This document shows positions 1 through 5,640 of a stretch of 5,640 bases of DNA, one piece after another; position 1 is the stretch's first letter; each line of letters starts with the position of its first letter. The DNA lies in contig JAIRLR010000047.1 in NCBI GenBank assembly GCA_031259195.1, forward strand, positions 1-5,640. Reading direction: 5' to 3'. The translations under genes were made by a program, and so were the position numbers. Origin of the DNA: Streptococcaceae bacterium (GTDB lineage Bacteria; Bacillota; Bacilli; Lactobacillales; Streptococcaceae). The notes beneath the pieces were generated by a model, which saw only the letters and a list, made by a program, of their open reading frames with translations, was not told the DNA's origin and ran no database searches.

Positions 1-26
1 ATTACAAATCGTTAGAACGGGAGCCT

Positions 27-57
27 CGCAATAGCACCACTATTCTTGCGTTTTTTT
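27..57 (+). terminator. Possible weak intrinsic terminator
   Basis: An imperfect hairpin is followed directly by seven T residues (51-57). The lower stem pairs 27-29 with 48-50 (CGC/GCG). The upper stem pairs 30-34 with 40-44 (AATAG/CTATT) around a five-base loop, and three bases (45-47) bulge out on the 3' side. It would end a transcript entering from the left on the + strand, whose gene lies outside the window. The bulge and the A/T-rich stem make it weak, so it may be fortuitous. Confidence 0.28.
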
Positions 58-90
58 CCTTATCTCAGGAAAAAATTGAACACAATTTTT
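52..90. repeat. Two overlapping A/T-rich inverted repeats
   Basis: Bases 52-60 (TTTTTTCCT) pair perfectly with 67-75 across a six-base loop. Bases 71-78 (AAAAATTG) pair perfectly with 83-90 across a four-base loop. The two stems share bases 71-75, so in RNA only one could form at a time. Nearly all pairs are A-T, so stability is low. They lie just outside the probable left edge of the insertion-sequence remnant. No function can be assigned; they may be degraded terminators or IS-flanking sequence. Confidence 0.4.
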
Positions 91-117
91 AATCATGTCC
101 TAGTTTCGCAAGAGGTC

Positions 118-663
118 TAGTAATGACGCATGAAAATGTCCCGCCCCCACCTTAAAAATTTTAGTAAAATGTTAAATTAATGAAATGAATTTAAGGAGGC
201 AATCATGCGAAAGGTCATTTTAAGGATGAAAGAAGAAAAATATTACCAAACAATCAAACAGGTTTCCGAAGAAAAAATCAAAAAGAAGCGTGCAGCTATA
301 TTACTCTCGGGATCACACCAAGGCACACAATCGCTTGTTAAACAACTACCAAACTTGTGGCAAAGCTTTCCTTCATTCACGGAAAAAATTTTAGAAAACC
401 AAAAAATAAGATCGATGAAGAAACGAAAGAGAAAATTATTCAACTTACTAAATTATTAAAAATCAGAAGAAAGTATCGAAATTTCACGCGCAACTATTAC
501 TCGTATCATGCAAAAACGTGCAATTCTCTCACCCAAAGCGCATAGAAAAACCAAGCGCGAGTACAACAAAATGTTGCGTCAAAAGCTTAAAAAAGCAAAA
601 AGAAAGGTGGAAAAAATGGCATTTGAAAACAAGATTATTGCGCTAGAGATCGTTAACAGGTTC
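118..663 (+). mobile_element. Truncated remnant of an ISNCY/IS1202-like insertion sequence
   Basis: This is the left (5') part of an insertion sequence: a short leader followed by the beginning of its transposase. The left limit is uncertain. I place it near 118 because an IS-end-like stretch with a C-rich patch (ATGTCCCGCCCCC, 135-147) lies about 60 bases before the transposase start, and a weaker ATGTCC copy sits at 94-99. Recognisable transposase sequence ends near 648, where the DNA runs into the apt 3' end. The catalytic part of the transposase and the right end are missing, so the element cannot move by itself. The family call rests on the transposase remnant. The exact terminal repeat and target duplication cannot be defined from this window alone. 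Confidence 0.6.
193..199 (+). promoter_or_regulatory. Shine-Dalgarno site of the transposase remnant
   Basis: AAGGAGG lies five bases before the ATG at 205 and matches the anti-Shine-Dalgarno core perfectly. It fixes the original start of the broken transposase. The signal is intact although the reading frame behind it is ruined. A -10-like TAAAAT sits at 165-170, but no matching -35 is visible. Confidence 0.75.
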
Positions 664-666
664 TAA
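205..666 (+). pseudogene. ISNCY-family transposase, frameshifted and 3'-truncated
   Basis: This is the N-terminal third of an IS1202/ISNCY-type transposase, which would have cut and joined the element's ends. Patching frames gives a continuous family-like protein. Frame 1 from 205 gives a start and a lysine-rich stretch ending KKRAA. Frame 3 from about 300 gives LGITPRH, the recognition part of a helix-turn-helix. Frame 2 gives NRLLNNYQTCGKAF (329-370). Frame 3 gives FIHGKNFRKP (372-401) and on to about 458. Frame 1 again gives SEESIEISRATITRIM and ILSPKAHRKTKR. So about four indels are needed, near 299, 327, 371 and 458-462, the last in an A run. Between IIQL (446-457) and the EIS segment the family usually has about 15 more residues, suggesting a small internal deletion. 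Homology stops at ALE (640-648), then a few junction codons lead to TAA at 664-666. The catalytic core is absent. Family assignment comes from remembered motifs, not a search. Confidence 0.8.
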
Positions 667-1174
667 AGTGCATTAACGTTTTAATGTCATAGTTCTTAAT
701 TTTTTCCCGTCCATTCAAGTCATCTAGTTCAATTAAAAACGCACATCCTGCAATAATTCCACCAAGGCGCTCAATCATCTCAATCGTTGCTAAAACTGTT
801 CCGCCCGTAGCAAGCAAGTCATCCACAACCAATACATGCTGCCCCTTCTTTATTGCATCCGCATGCATTGTTAACGTATCAACACCATATTCTTTCTCAT
901 AGTCAGCAGAAATAGTTGCTCTTGGCAATTTGCCAGGTTTACGCACTGGCGCAAAACCTACACCTAGCTCAAAAGCAACAGGACATCCCATAATAAAACC
1001 ACGCGCTTCTGGTCCGACAACCATCTCAATTCTTTTTTCTTTTGTATAGTTAACAATTTGTGCAACCGCTTCTTTATACGCAGCTCCATCAGCCATCAAA
1101 GGAGAAATATCACGAAAAGTAATCCCTTCCTTTGGGTAGTTTTCAATACTTGCAATATAATTTTTCAAATCCAT
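653..1174 (-). CDS. apt: Adenine phosphoribosyltransferase
   Basis: This cytoplasmic purine-salvage enzyme joins adenine to PRPP to give AMP and pyrophosphate. From the chosen start the protein has 173 residues. The type I phosphoribosyltransferase signature is clear: the PRPP-binding loop [13 protein letters not shown] at 114-126, preceded by VGPEARGF (53-60) and the conserved [11 protein letters not shown] (74-84). The N-terminus [17 protein letters not shown] is typical of Lactobacillales APRT. I start at 1174 rather than the in-frame ATG at 1195, because that upstream ATG overlaps the Shine-Dalgarno run GAGGGGG and has no ribosome site of its own. The usual family end is near LMHY/LMHF (residue 170). 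Here three more residues, RTC, follow before TAA, at the border with the transposase remnant; the enzyme should tolerate this. It is the last gene of the rnz-recJ-apt run, 50 bases after recJ, and I see no convincing terminator behind it. Confidence 0.96.
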   Translation of the reverse strand: MDLKNYIASIENYPKEGITFRDISPLMADGAAYKEAVAQIVNYTKEKRIEMVVGPEARGFIMGCPVAFELGVGFAPVRKPGKLPRATISADYEKEYGVDTLTMHADAIKKGQHVLVVDDLLATGGTVLATIEMIERLGGIIAGCAFLIELDDLNGREKIKNYDIKTLMHFRTC

Positions 1175-1186
1175 TTTTTTATTTTG

Positions 1187-1193
1187 CCCCCTC
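1187..1193 (-). promoter_or_regulatory. Shine-Dalgarno site of apt
   Basis: On the - strand this reads GAGGGGG and ends 12 bases before the ATG at 1174. It overlaps the alternative in-frame ATG (1193-1195), so that codon cannot use it. This decides the apt start. The spacing is a little longer than ideal. Confidence 0.6.
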
Positions 1194-1224
1194 ATAAGTT
1201 CGTCAACTACATCAGTTTAACATT

Positions 1225-3552
1225 TTATTTTTCTTCTGCCTCATAATTACAAAACCAATTACTTAATGTCTTTTGATCACTCAACAAAAAAAACATCTCT
1301 TGTTCTATTTGCTTCTCTCTTTTTTGATATAAAACACTTTCCGTTAGAGGATGGTTTGTCGGCTTATTAACAACTTCCATAACTCCATCAACAATTGTAA
1401 CAAAACCTAACTCTTCAAACACTTTTGCCATAAAAATAAACAGACGCACTGGCAGTTTTAAATATCTTGCTGCCTCGCGAAACTTATGGCGGATGTCCAC
1501 TTTTCGATATTGTTTTATAAACTTAAACAACAATGCAAACTGCTCGCGACTCCCAATACCTTCAATATAAGCCTCGTTAAAGCTAAGACCTAAAAAGTAA
1601 ATACGATCAAATGATGATTCCCAAATCAACTGCTGCAACTCTTTAGCATCCTCAGGAATATCAACAATAACCAAACTTTTAGATGTATTCTCCTTCTGCC
1701 ATGATCTAATTTTTTCTTTCTCTGATAAAAGCAAAGTATCTTCCTTGGATCTTCCGGCTAGAGCTTTTAAACTTTCTTGATGGTTTAACAAAAATAATGC
1801 TTTTTCCGTTGGTAAAAAACGCCTTCCCTGCTTACCACGTAAATCAAAAAACTGCACTCCTTTAACAGCAAAGTCAGTTAGGATAAACTGCGCTTTTTTA
1901 TTTCCATTCCATTCATTTAATGTAAGCTCGCCAACAAAAGACAGCTCTTTGCTACTGATAAATTCTTTCGCTAAAGCTCCTGATCCCCAAGCCATAATAT
2001 CTAACTGTGTATCTTTATCCACGTGCATTAACTTTAAATGATGATTATTAACACCAACTGCTTTAATATTTTGGATACAAGGACGATCTAACAAAAAGAT
2101 TGGCCTATCATTTTCTTGACCAAAAGGAGCAAGCACCTTTAACTCTTCAACAAATTTTACGTTTAGTTCATTGGCAGTTAATGCGCTGTCAATTTTTAAT
2201 GCTTGACCCTTTGTAAGATTGATTTTTTCAGATACAAGATAATCTTTTAAAAGCTGACGCAATTTTTCCAAATTTTCTACTAACAACGTTACGCCCACAG
2301 CCATATGATGTCCGCCAAAAGATAAAAAAAGTTCCCTGTGCGTATTCATTGCCTTAAATAAATTTAACGCTTCAACTGAGCGTGCAGAGCCTTTTGCTAT
2401 TCCCTCTTCATCAATTGCAAAGACAAAAGTCGGCTTGCCAGTTTTTCTCAAAAGGCGACTAGCAACAATTCCCAAAACACCAGGATTCCAACCAAGTTTA
2501 GCTACAATTTGAATATCGTTTTCAGGCTGTTCTAAAAGAAGCTTCATAGCCTCTTCAACGGTTTTCTCCACTAACTCTTTGCGCTCTTCATTAGCTTCAT
2601 GAATATCTCTGGCTAAAATTTCAGCTAGTTCAGGTTCAAAAGTTGACATTAACTCGACTACAGGATTGGGATCCTTTAAGCGCCCTAAAGCATTAAGCCT
2701 TGGAGCAATAGAAAACGCGACGCTATCTTCTGTGATTGCCTGTTGGTCAATATTAGAAATTTTTATCAACTCAACTAAACCAATGCGCTCTGAGTTGCGA
2801 AGAGCTTTTAAGCCCAAAAAAGTTAAAACACGATTTTCATCGCTTAAGGGAACCAAGTCTGCAATCGTGCCAATTGCTACTAAGTCCAATAATTTTAAAG
2901 GAACCTCACCAAGCAAAGCGCACGCTAACTTAAAAACCACGCCCACACCAGCTAACTCCTTAAAAGGATAGGCTCCTTTGGGATGTTTAGGATGAATGAT
3001 CGCATAAGCCTTTGGCATCTTTTGTGAAAATTCATGATGATCAGTGATAATCACATCCACACCCATGCTTTGCGCATAGTCAATAGCCTCAGTCCCCGTT
3101 ACACCATTATCCACAGTGATGATCAACTGCACTTGCTGCTGCTCGATAAAATATTTATAAATATCCGCATTAGGACCGTAGCCATCAGTAAAACGATTAG
3201 GTAAGTAATACAAAACCTCTGCGCCAATGCTCTCCAGCGCTTCTTTTAGCAAAGCCACACCTGTCATCCCATCTGCATCATAATCGCCATAAAGCAAAAT
3301 TTTTTCCCCATCACCAACAGCAGCTTGAATTCGCAAAGCAGCACGCTTAATATCAAAAAGCAAAAAAGGATCACGCAAATCTTCTGTCTTAGGATGTAAA
3401 AATTTTTGCATCGCAGGAATTGTTTGAATCCCTCTTTGCCATAAAAATCTTCCTATTAAAATTGATAATTTCTCCTCTTTCAGCGCCTCTAAAAATTCAG
3501 CACTTGGCTGAGCATGTTCCCTTTGCTCCCATGTATATATTGCCTCTCTCAA
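1225..3552 (-). CDS. recJ: Single-stranded-DNA-specific exonuclease RecJ
   Basis: RecJ degrades single-stranded DNA 5' to 3' in recombinational and mismatch or base-excision repair. The 775-residue protein carries the DHH phosphoesterase motifs in order: YGDYDADG (88-95), TVDNG (146-150), TDHH (170-173), AGVGVVFK (201-208) and GTIADLVPL (228-236), which supply metal-binding Asp/His residues. Next come APRLNALGR (283-291), the DHHA1 part with NPGVLGIVASRL (356-367) and SFGGHHMAVG (411-420), and an OB-like domain starting near LAPFGQEN (474-481). Residues about 565-775 form the extra C-terminal region seen in Firmicutes RecJ (B. subtilis RecJ is of similar length). All key residues appear intact. 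The start is TTG at 3552, backed by AGGGGG seven bases upstream; the first internal Met is residue 48, too late for the family. It lies 26 bases after rnz and 50 before apt, so co-transcription is likely. Confidence 0.97.
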   Translation of the reverse strand: MREAIYTWEQREHAQPSAEFLEALKEEKLSILIGRFLWQRGIQTIPAMQKFLHPKTEDLRDPFLLFDIKRAALRIQAAVGDGEKILLYGDYDADGMTGVALLKEALESIGAEVLYYLPNRFTDGYGPNADIYKYFIEQQQVQLIITVDNGVTGTEAIDYAQSMGVDVIITDHHEFSQKMPKAYAIIHPKHPKGAYPFKELAGVGVVFKLACALLGEVPLKLLDLVAIGTIADLVPLSDENRVLTFLGLKALRNSERIGLVELIKISNIDQQAITEDSVAFSIAPRLNALGRLKDPNPVVELMSTFEPELAEILARDIHEANEERKELVEKTVEEAMKLLLEQPENDIQIVAKLGWNPGVLGIVASRLLRKTGKPTFVFAIDEEGIAKGSARSVEALNLFKAMNTHRELFLSFGGHHMAVGVTLLVENLEKLRQLLKDYLVSEKINLTKGQALKIDSALTANELNVKFVEELKVLAPFGQENDRPIFLLDRPCIQNIKAVGVNNHHLKLMHVDKDTQLDIMAWGSGALAKEFISSKELSFVGELTLNEWNGNKKAQFILTDFAVKGVQFFDLRGKQGRRFLPTEKALFLLNHQESLKALAGRSKEDTLLLSEKEKIRSWQKENTSKSLVIVDIPEDAKELQQLIWESSFDRIYFLGLSFNEAYIEGIGSREQFALLFKFIKQYRKVDIRHKFREAARYLKLPVRLFIFMAKVFEELGFVTIVDGVMEVVNKPTNHPLTESVLYQKREKQIEQEMFFLLSDQKTLSNWFCNYEAEEK

Positions 3553-3559
3553 ACTTACA

Positions 3560-3565
3560 CCCCCT
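3560..3565 (-). promoter_or_regulatory. Shine-Dalgarno site deciding the TTG start of recJ
   Basis: The - strand reads AGGGGGTGTAAGT and then TTG at 3552. The AGGGGG core sits seven bases before the start codon, which is good spacing. No ATG or GTG in this frame is well placed nearby, so the TTG is the best-supported start. The site lies inside the 26-base gap behind rnz. Confidence 0.75.
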
Positions 3566-3578
3566 AATAAACAGGTTC

Positions 3579-4520
3579 TTAGAACTTAGCAGGAATTTCT
3601 ATTTCATCAAGATCTTTTACAGTTATTACTTCGGCAAAAATTTCCTGTGCTTGTTTACGTAATAGTTTCAAATCTTGGTTACTATAACGAGCGCTGTAGT
3701 GAGTTAAAATCAACTTTTGTACCCCAGCTGCCTTAGCAATCTCGGCTGCTTGTGTTGTTGTCGAGTGAAAATATCGCCGCGCTTTTTTCTCCTTGCCATC
3801 CTCAAAAGTTGCCTCATGGACTAAAACATCCGCATCCTTTGCCAAGGAGATTGCTTGCTCGCTTTTACGCGTATCACCGATTATCACAAGTGTTCGACCT
3901 GGCTTTTTCTCACCAACAAAGTCTTTTCCATCAAGTACCCGTCCATCGGTAAGTGTAACTTTCTCACCTTTTTTTAATTTTCCAAAAAGTGGACCAAAAG
4001 GAATGCCTAATTTCTGCAAACGATTCACTTGCAAGCGCCCCTCCTGACTTTTCTCCTCTACACGATAACCAAAAGATAAAACGCCATGTTCCAAAGGCAG
4101 GGCAGAGATTTCAAACTGATCATCAGCAAAAATTTTTCCGCCCACTTTTGGAATTTCATAAAAATCAATCTCATAGTTAACTCTTGTCATTGATATGCTT
4201 AACGTAGTTTTCACAAATTTTTTAATCCCCGCCGGCCCGTAAATAGTTAGTGAAGACAACTTTTCTTCGCCGCCTTGAAATGAACGACTGCTCAAAAGAC
4301 CTGGCAAGCCAAAAAGATGATCTCCATGCAAGTGAGTGATAAAAATTTTTTCAATCTTTCGTGGACGAATCGATGTATGTAAGATCTGCATCTGAGTACC
4401 TTCGCCAACATCAAATATCCACACGGCATTTCGCTCCTGCAATAACTTCAAGGCCACACTCATGACATTACGATGCTTAACAGGCACTCCTGCGCCTGTC
4501 CCTAAAAACTGTAACTCCAT
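3579..4520 (-). CDS. rnz: Ribonuclease Z (tRNA 3'-processing endonuclease)
   Basis: RNase Z is a zinc-dependent metallo-beta-lactamase-fold nuclease that cuts the 3' trailer from tRNA precursors, chiefly those lacking an encoded CCA; it works as a cytoplasmic dimer. The 313-residue length is normal for the bacterial short form. Visible motifs are FLGTGAGVP near the N-terminus (5-13), the metal site THLHGDH (62-68: H63, H65, D67, H68), LEHG (H145), GDTR (D216), HEATF (235-239), HSTTTQAAEIA (252-262) and THYSARY (273-279, H274). These fall about five residues later than the numbering I recall for B. subtilis RNase Z from H140 onward, matching one small insertion. LGIPFGPLFGKLKKG (171-185) fits the glycine/proline-rich exosite arm that grips the tRNA elbow. 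The ATG at 4520 is preceded by AAAAGGGA (4526-4533), a modest ribosome site. It is first in the close-packed rnz-recJ-apt group. Confidence 0.97.
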   Translation of the reverse strand: MELQFLGTGAGVPVKHRNVMSVALKLLQERNAVWIFDVGEGTQMQILHTSIRPRKIEKIFITHLHGDHLFGLPGLLSSRSFQGGEEKLSSLTIYGPAGIKKFVKTTLSISMTRVNYEIDFYEIPKVGGKIFADDQFEISALPLEHGVLSFGYRVEEKSQEGRLQVNRLQKLGIPFGPLFGKLKKGEKVTLTDGRVLDGKDFVGEKKPGRTLVIIGDTRKSEQAISLAKDADVLVHEATFEDGKEKKARRYFHSTTTQAAEIAKAAGVQKLILTHYSARYSNQDLKLLRKQAQEIFAEVITVKDLDEIEIPAKF

Positions 4521-4592
4521 TTAAATCCCTTTTCTTTCATTTCTCAATTAGATAAGTATATCCATTTCCCTGTTTGACTTTTTTCTGCTTCA

Positions 4593-5640
4593 TTAAGCTG
4601 ACCTTTCACTTAGCTGAAATGAATGTTTTAATAAAAATGGCGCAAGCAATGTGCATAGAATAATCACAACCACCAGCTCAGAATAAACATTTTTATTTAC
4701 AATCGCATTAGCAAAGCCAACTTGGGCCACTACTAAGCCCATTTCTCCACGTGAAACCATCCCTGATCCCACGATATAACTACTTTTTAAAGAGAAGCCA
4801 TTTACTCTGGCAGCTAAACCGCAACCGAAAAGCTTTGTAAAAACAGCAATAACTAAAGCAACTAAAATTTGCTCGAAACGATCCCCAATCGAAGCAAAAG
4901 TCATCTGCAGACCAATTGAAGCAAAAAAGATCGGAATAAAAAAAGCATAACCAATCACTGATAAACTATTTTCAATTTTTTCACGAATCTTCTCTTTACT
5001 TTGCGCCACAGCAATACCAGCAAAAAAGGCGCCGATCACATCACTCATACCACTTAGCTTAGCCAACTCAGCTAGGGTTAAACAAATAACTACCGCACCC
5101 ATTGTTCCTGAAGCGAAAATCGGCAATTCATAGAAAAACTTCATCACCAAAGCAGCGACAAAATGAATAACAATAAATAAAAAGAGCATATATATTACTT
5201 GAAGAAGGAGAGTTAAATAAAGTGGCAGTTGACTCGTGCTACTATCACTTTTTCCATACATTGTCACAAAGGTGCTTAAAAGCAAAACAGCAATAATATC
5301 ATCTACAACTGCAGCGCCTAAGATAGTTGCTCCCTCATTGGTATTAAGCTTTTTATACTCTTGTAAAACACCTACTGTTATCGAAACAGAAGTAGCCGCA
5401 TATACCAAACCAAATAATAGCGCTTGCTTTTGATTATAGCTCCATAGTTGTGTAATATAAAAAAAGCTGATTAATGGAAAAATCACTCCTAATGATGCTA
5501 CCGCTATTGCAGGTTTCATAAATTTTTTAAGCATTGAAAGATCGGATTCTAAACCCGCTATAAACATCAAAAAAACCACCCCAATTTCAGCAATAAAATG
5601 AAGCGGTTTCGTTAAATGAACAACATTAAGTATTGCTGGT
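4593..5640 (-). CDS. napA: NapA-type Na+/H+ antiporter (CPA2 family), 5' end outside window
   Basis: This integral membrane antiporter would exchange Na+ (or Li+) for H+ to hold internal pH and sodium. The frame stays open to the window edge, so the gene is partial: 348 residues plus the stop are visible, and roughly 35-40 N-terminal residues are probably missing. The first visible residues, PAILNVVHLTK, continue into FIAEIG and FLMFIAGLESDL, a typical early membrane segment of this family; the GTG at 5579 is internal and not the start. The protein is a series of hydrophobic helices. AATSVS (81-86) and the double-aspartate VVDD (111-114) mark the ion-binding site of the electrogenic CPA2 type. 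GAFFAGIA (203-210) and GMVSRGEMGLVVAQVG (293-308) are later conserved segments. It most resembles enterococcal/lactobacillar NapA rather than KefB/C, since no C-terminal RCK/TrkA-N domain follows: the protein stops 13 residues after the last helix. It is upstream of rnz on the same strand, with a 72-base gap. Confidence 0.9.
   Translation of the reverse strand, partial: PAILNVVHLTKPLHFIAEIGVVFLMFIAGLESDLSMLKKFMKPAIAVASLGVIFPLISFFYITQLWSYNQKQALLFGLVYAATSVSITVGVLQEYKKLNTNEGATILGAAVVDDIIAVLLLSTFVTMYGKSDSSTSQLPLYLTLLLQVIYMLFLFIVIHFVAALVMKFFYELPIFASGTMGAVVICLTLAELAKLSGMSDVIGAFFAGIAVAQSKEKIREKIENSLSVIGYAFFIPIFFASIGLQMTFASIGDRFEQILVALVIAVFTKLFGCGLAARVNGFSLKSSYIVGSGMVSRGEMGLVVAQVGFANAIVNKNVYSELVVVIILCTLLAPFLLKHSFQLSERSA

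Noticed and set aside
1..50. T-box-like sequence on the - strand (GTGGTGCTATTGCG followed by CTCCCG)
   Set aside because: It only loosely resembles the T-box core AGGGTGG..ACCGCG. The spacing inside the core is wrong, and no specifier stem or target gene lies in the window.
3..92. Open + strand frame from the window edge to TAA at 90-92 (29 codons), as a possible gene tail
   Set aside because: The peptide shows no family motif I recognise, the frame runs through the inverted-repeat cluster and the T7 run, and 29 codons open by chance is unremarkable. It cannot be judged without the upstream sequence.
651..679. Inverted repeat CGTTAA/TTAACG as an apt terminator
   Set aside because: Only six base pairs around a 17-base loop, with no U run after it on the - strand, and it overlaps the apt coding end.
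1178..1206. Promoter for apt on the - strand: TTGACG (1201-1206) with AATAAA at 17-base spacing
   Set aside because: Transcription would start at about the apt start codon, leaving out the Shine-Dalgarno site, and the -10 matches only four of six bases.
2666..2971. Open + strand frame of 101 codons inside recJ
   Set aside because: It lies wholly antisense to intact recJ, has no ribosome site or recognisable motif, and is explained as a shadow of the recJ coding frame.
3793..4047. Open + strand frame of 84 codons inside rnz
   Set aside because: It is antisense to the conserved rnz core, with no independent support.
4555..4580. Promoter for rnz: TATACT on the - strand at 4555-4560
   Set aside because: The -10 matches five of six bases, but the only -35 candidate (AAGTCA) is poor and about 14 bases away. 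Too weak to list as a feature.
5577..5579. GTG as the start of the antiporter
   Set aside because: The frame stays open upstream and encodes family-typical sequence (PAILNVV...FIAEIG), so the true start lies beyond the window.

Overview
This AT-rich window looks like chromosome from a low-GC Gram-positive bacterium, most likely a lactic acid bacterium (Lactobacillales: Lactobacillus sensu lato or Enterococcus relatives). The evidence is the sequence character of the adenine phosphoribosyltransferase, the Firmicutes-type RecJ with a long extra C-terminal region, the NapA-type antiporter, the TTG start with a strong Shine-Dalgarno site, and the rnz-recJ-apt gene order. I cannot name the species.

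Layout. Bases 1-204 hold no convincing gene. They contain a cluster of small A/T-rich inverted repeats (27-90), a possible weak terminator, and what is probably the left edge of an old insertion sequence. From about 118 to 663 on the + strand lies the decayed 5' part of an ISNCY/IS1202-like element. Its transposase starts at 205 with a perfect Shine-Dalgarno site, is broken by about four frameshifts, and is cut off after roughly the first third. The rest of the window is read from the - strand as a compact run, in transcription order: a NapA-type Na+/H+ antiporter (its 5' end lies beyond base 5640), rnz (tRNA 3' processing), recJ (single-strand DNA exonuclease) and apt (adenine salvage). The gaps are 73, 26 and 50 bases. 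I see no clear terminator between any of these genes.

How the genes work together. rnz, recJ and apt are housekeeping genes for tRNA maturation, DNA repair and purine salvage. They are commonly neighbours in Lactobacillales and are probably one transcript here. The antiporter handles Na+/H+ homeostasis and has no obvious functional link to them; it may share the transcript by read-through.

The most interesting spot is the convergent junction at about 649-666. There the truncated transposase runs into the apt 3' end, and apt carries three extra C-terminal codons after its expected last residue. This suggests that an IS insertion followed by deletion or base loss altered the apt stop and probably removed its downstream terminator. 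I found no new defence system, CRISPR array, RNA gene or other undescribed system; most of the window is ordinary core genome.
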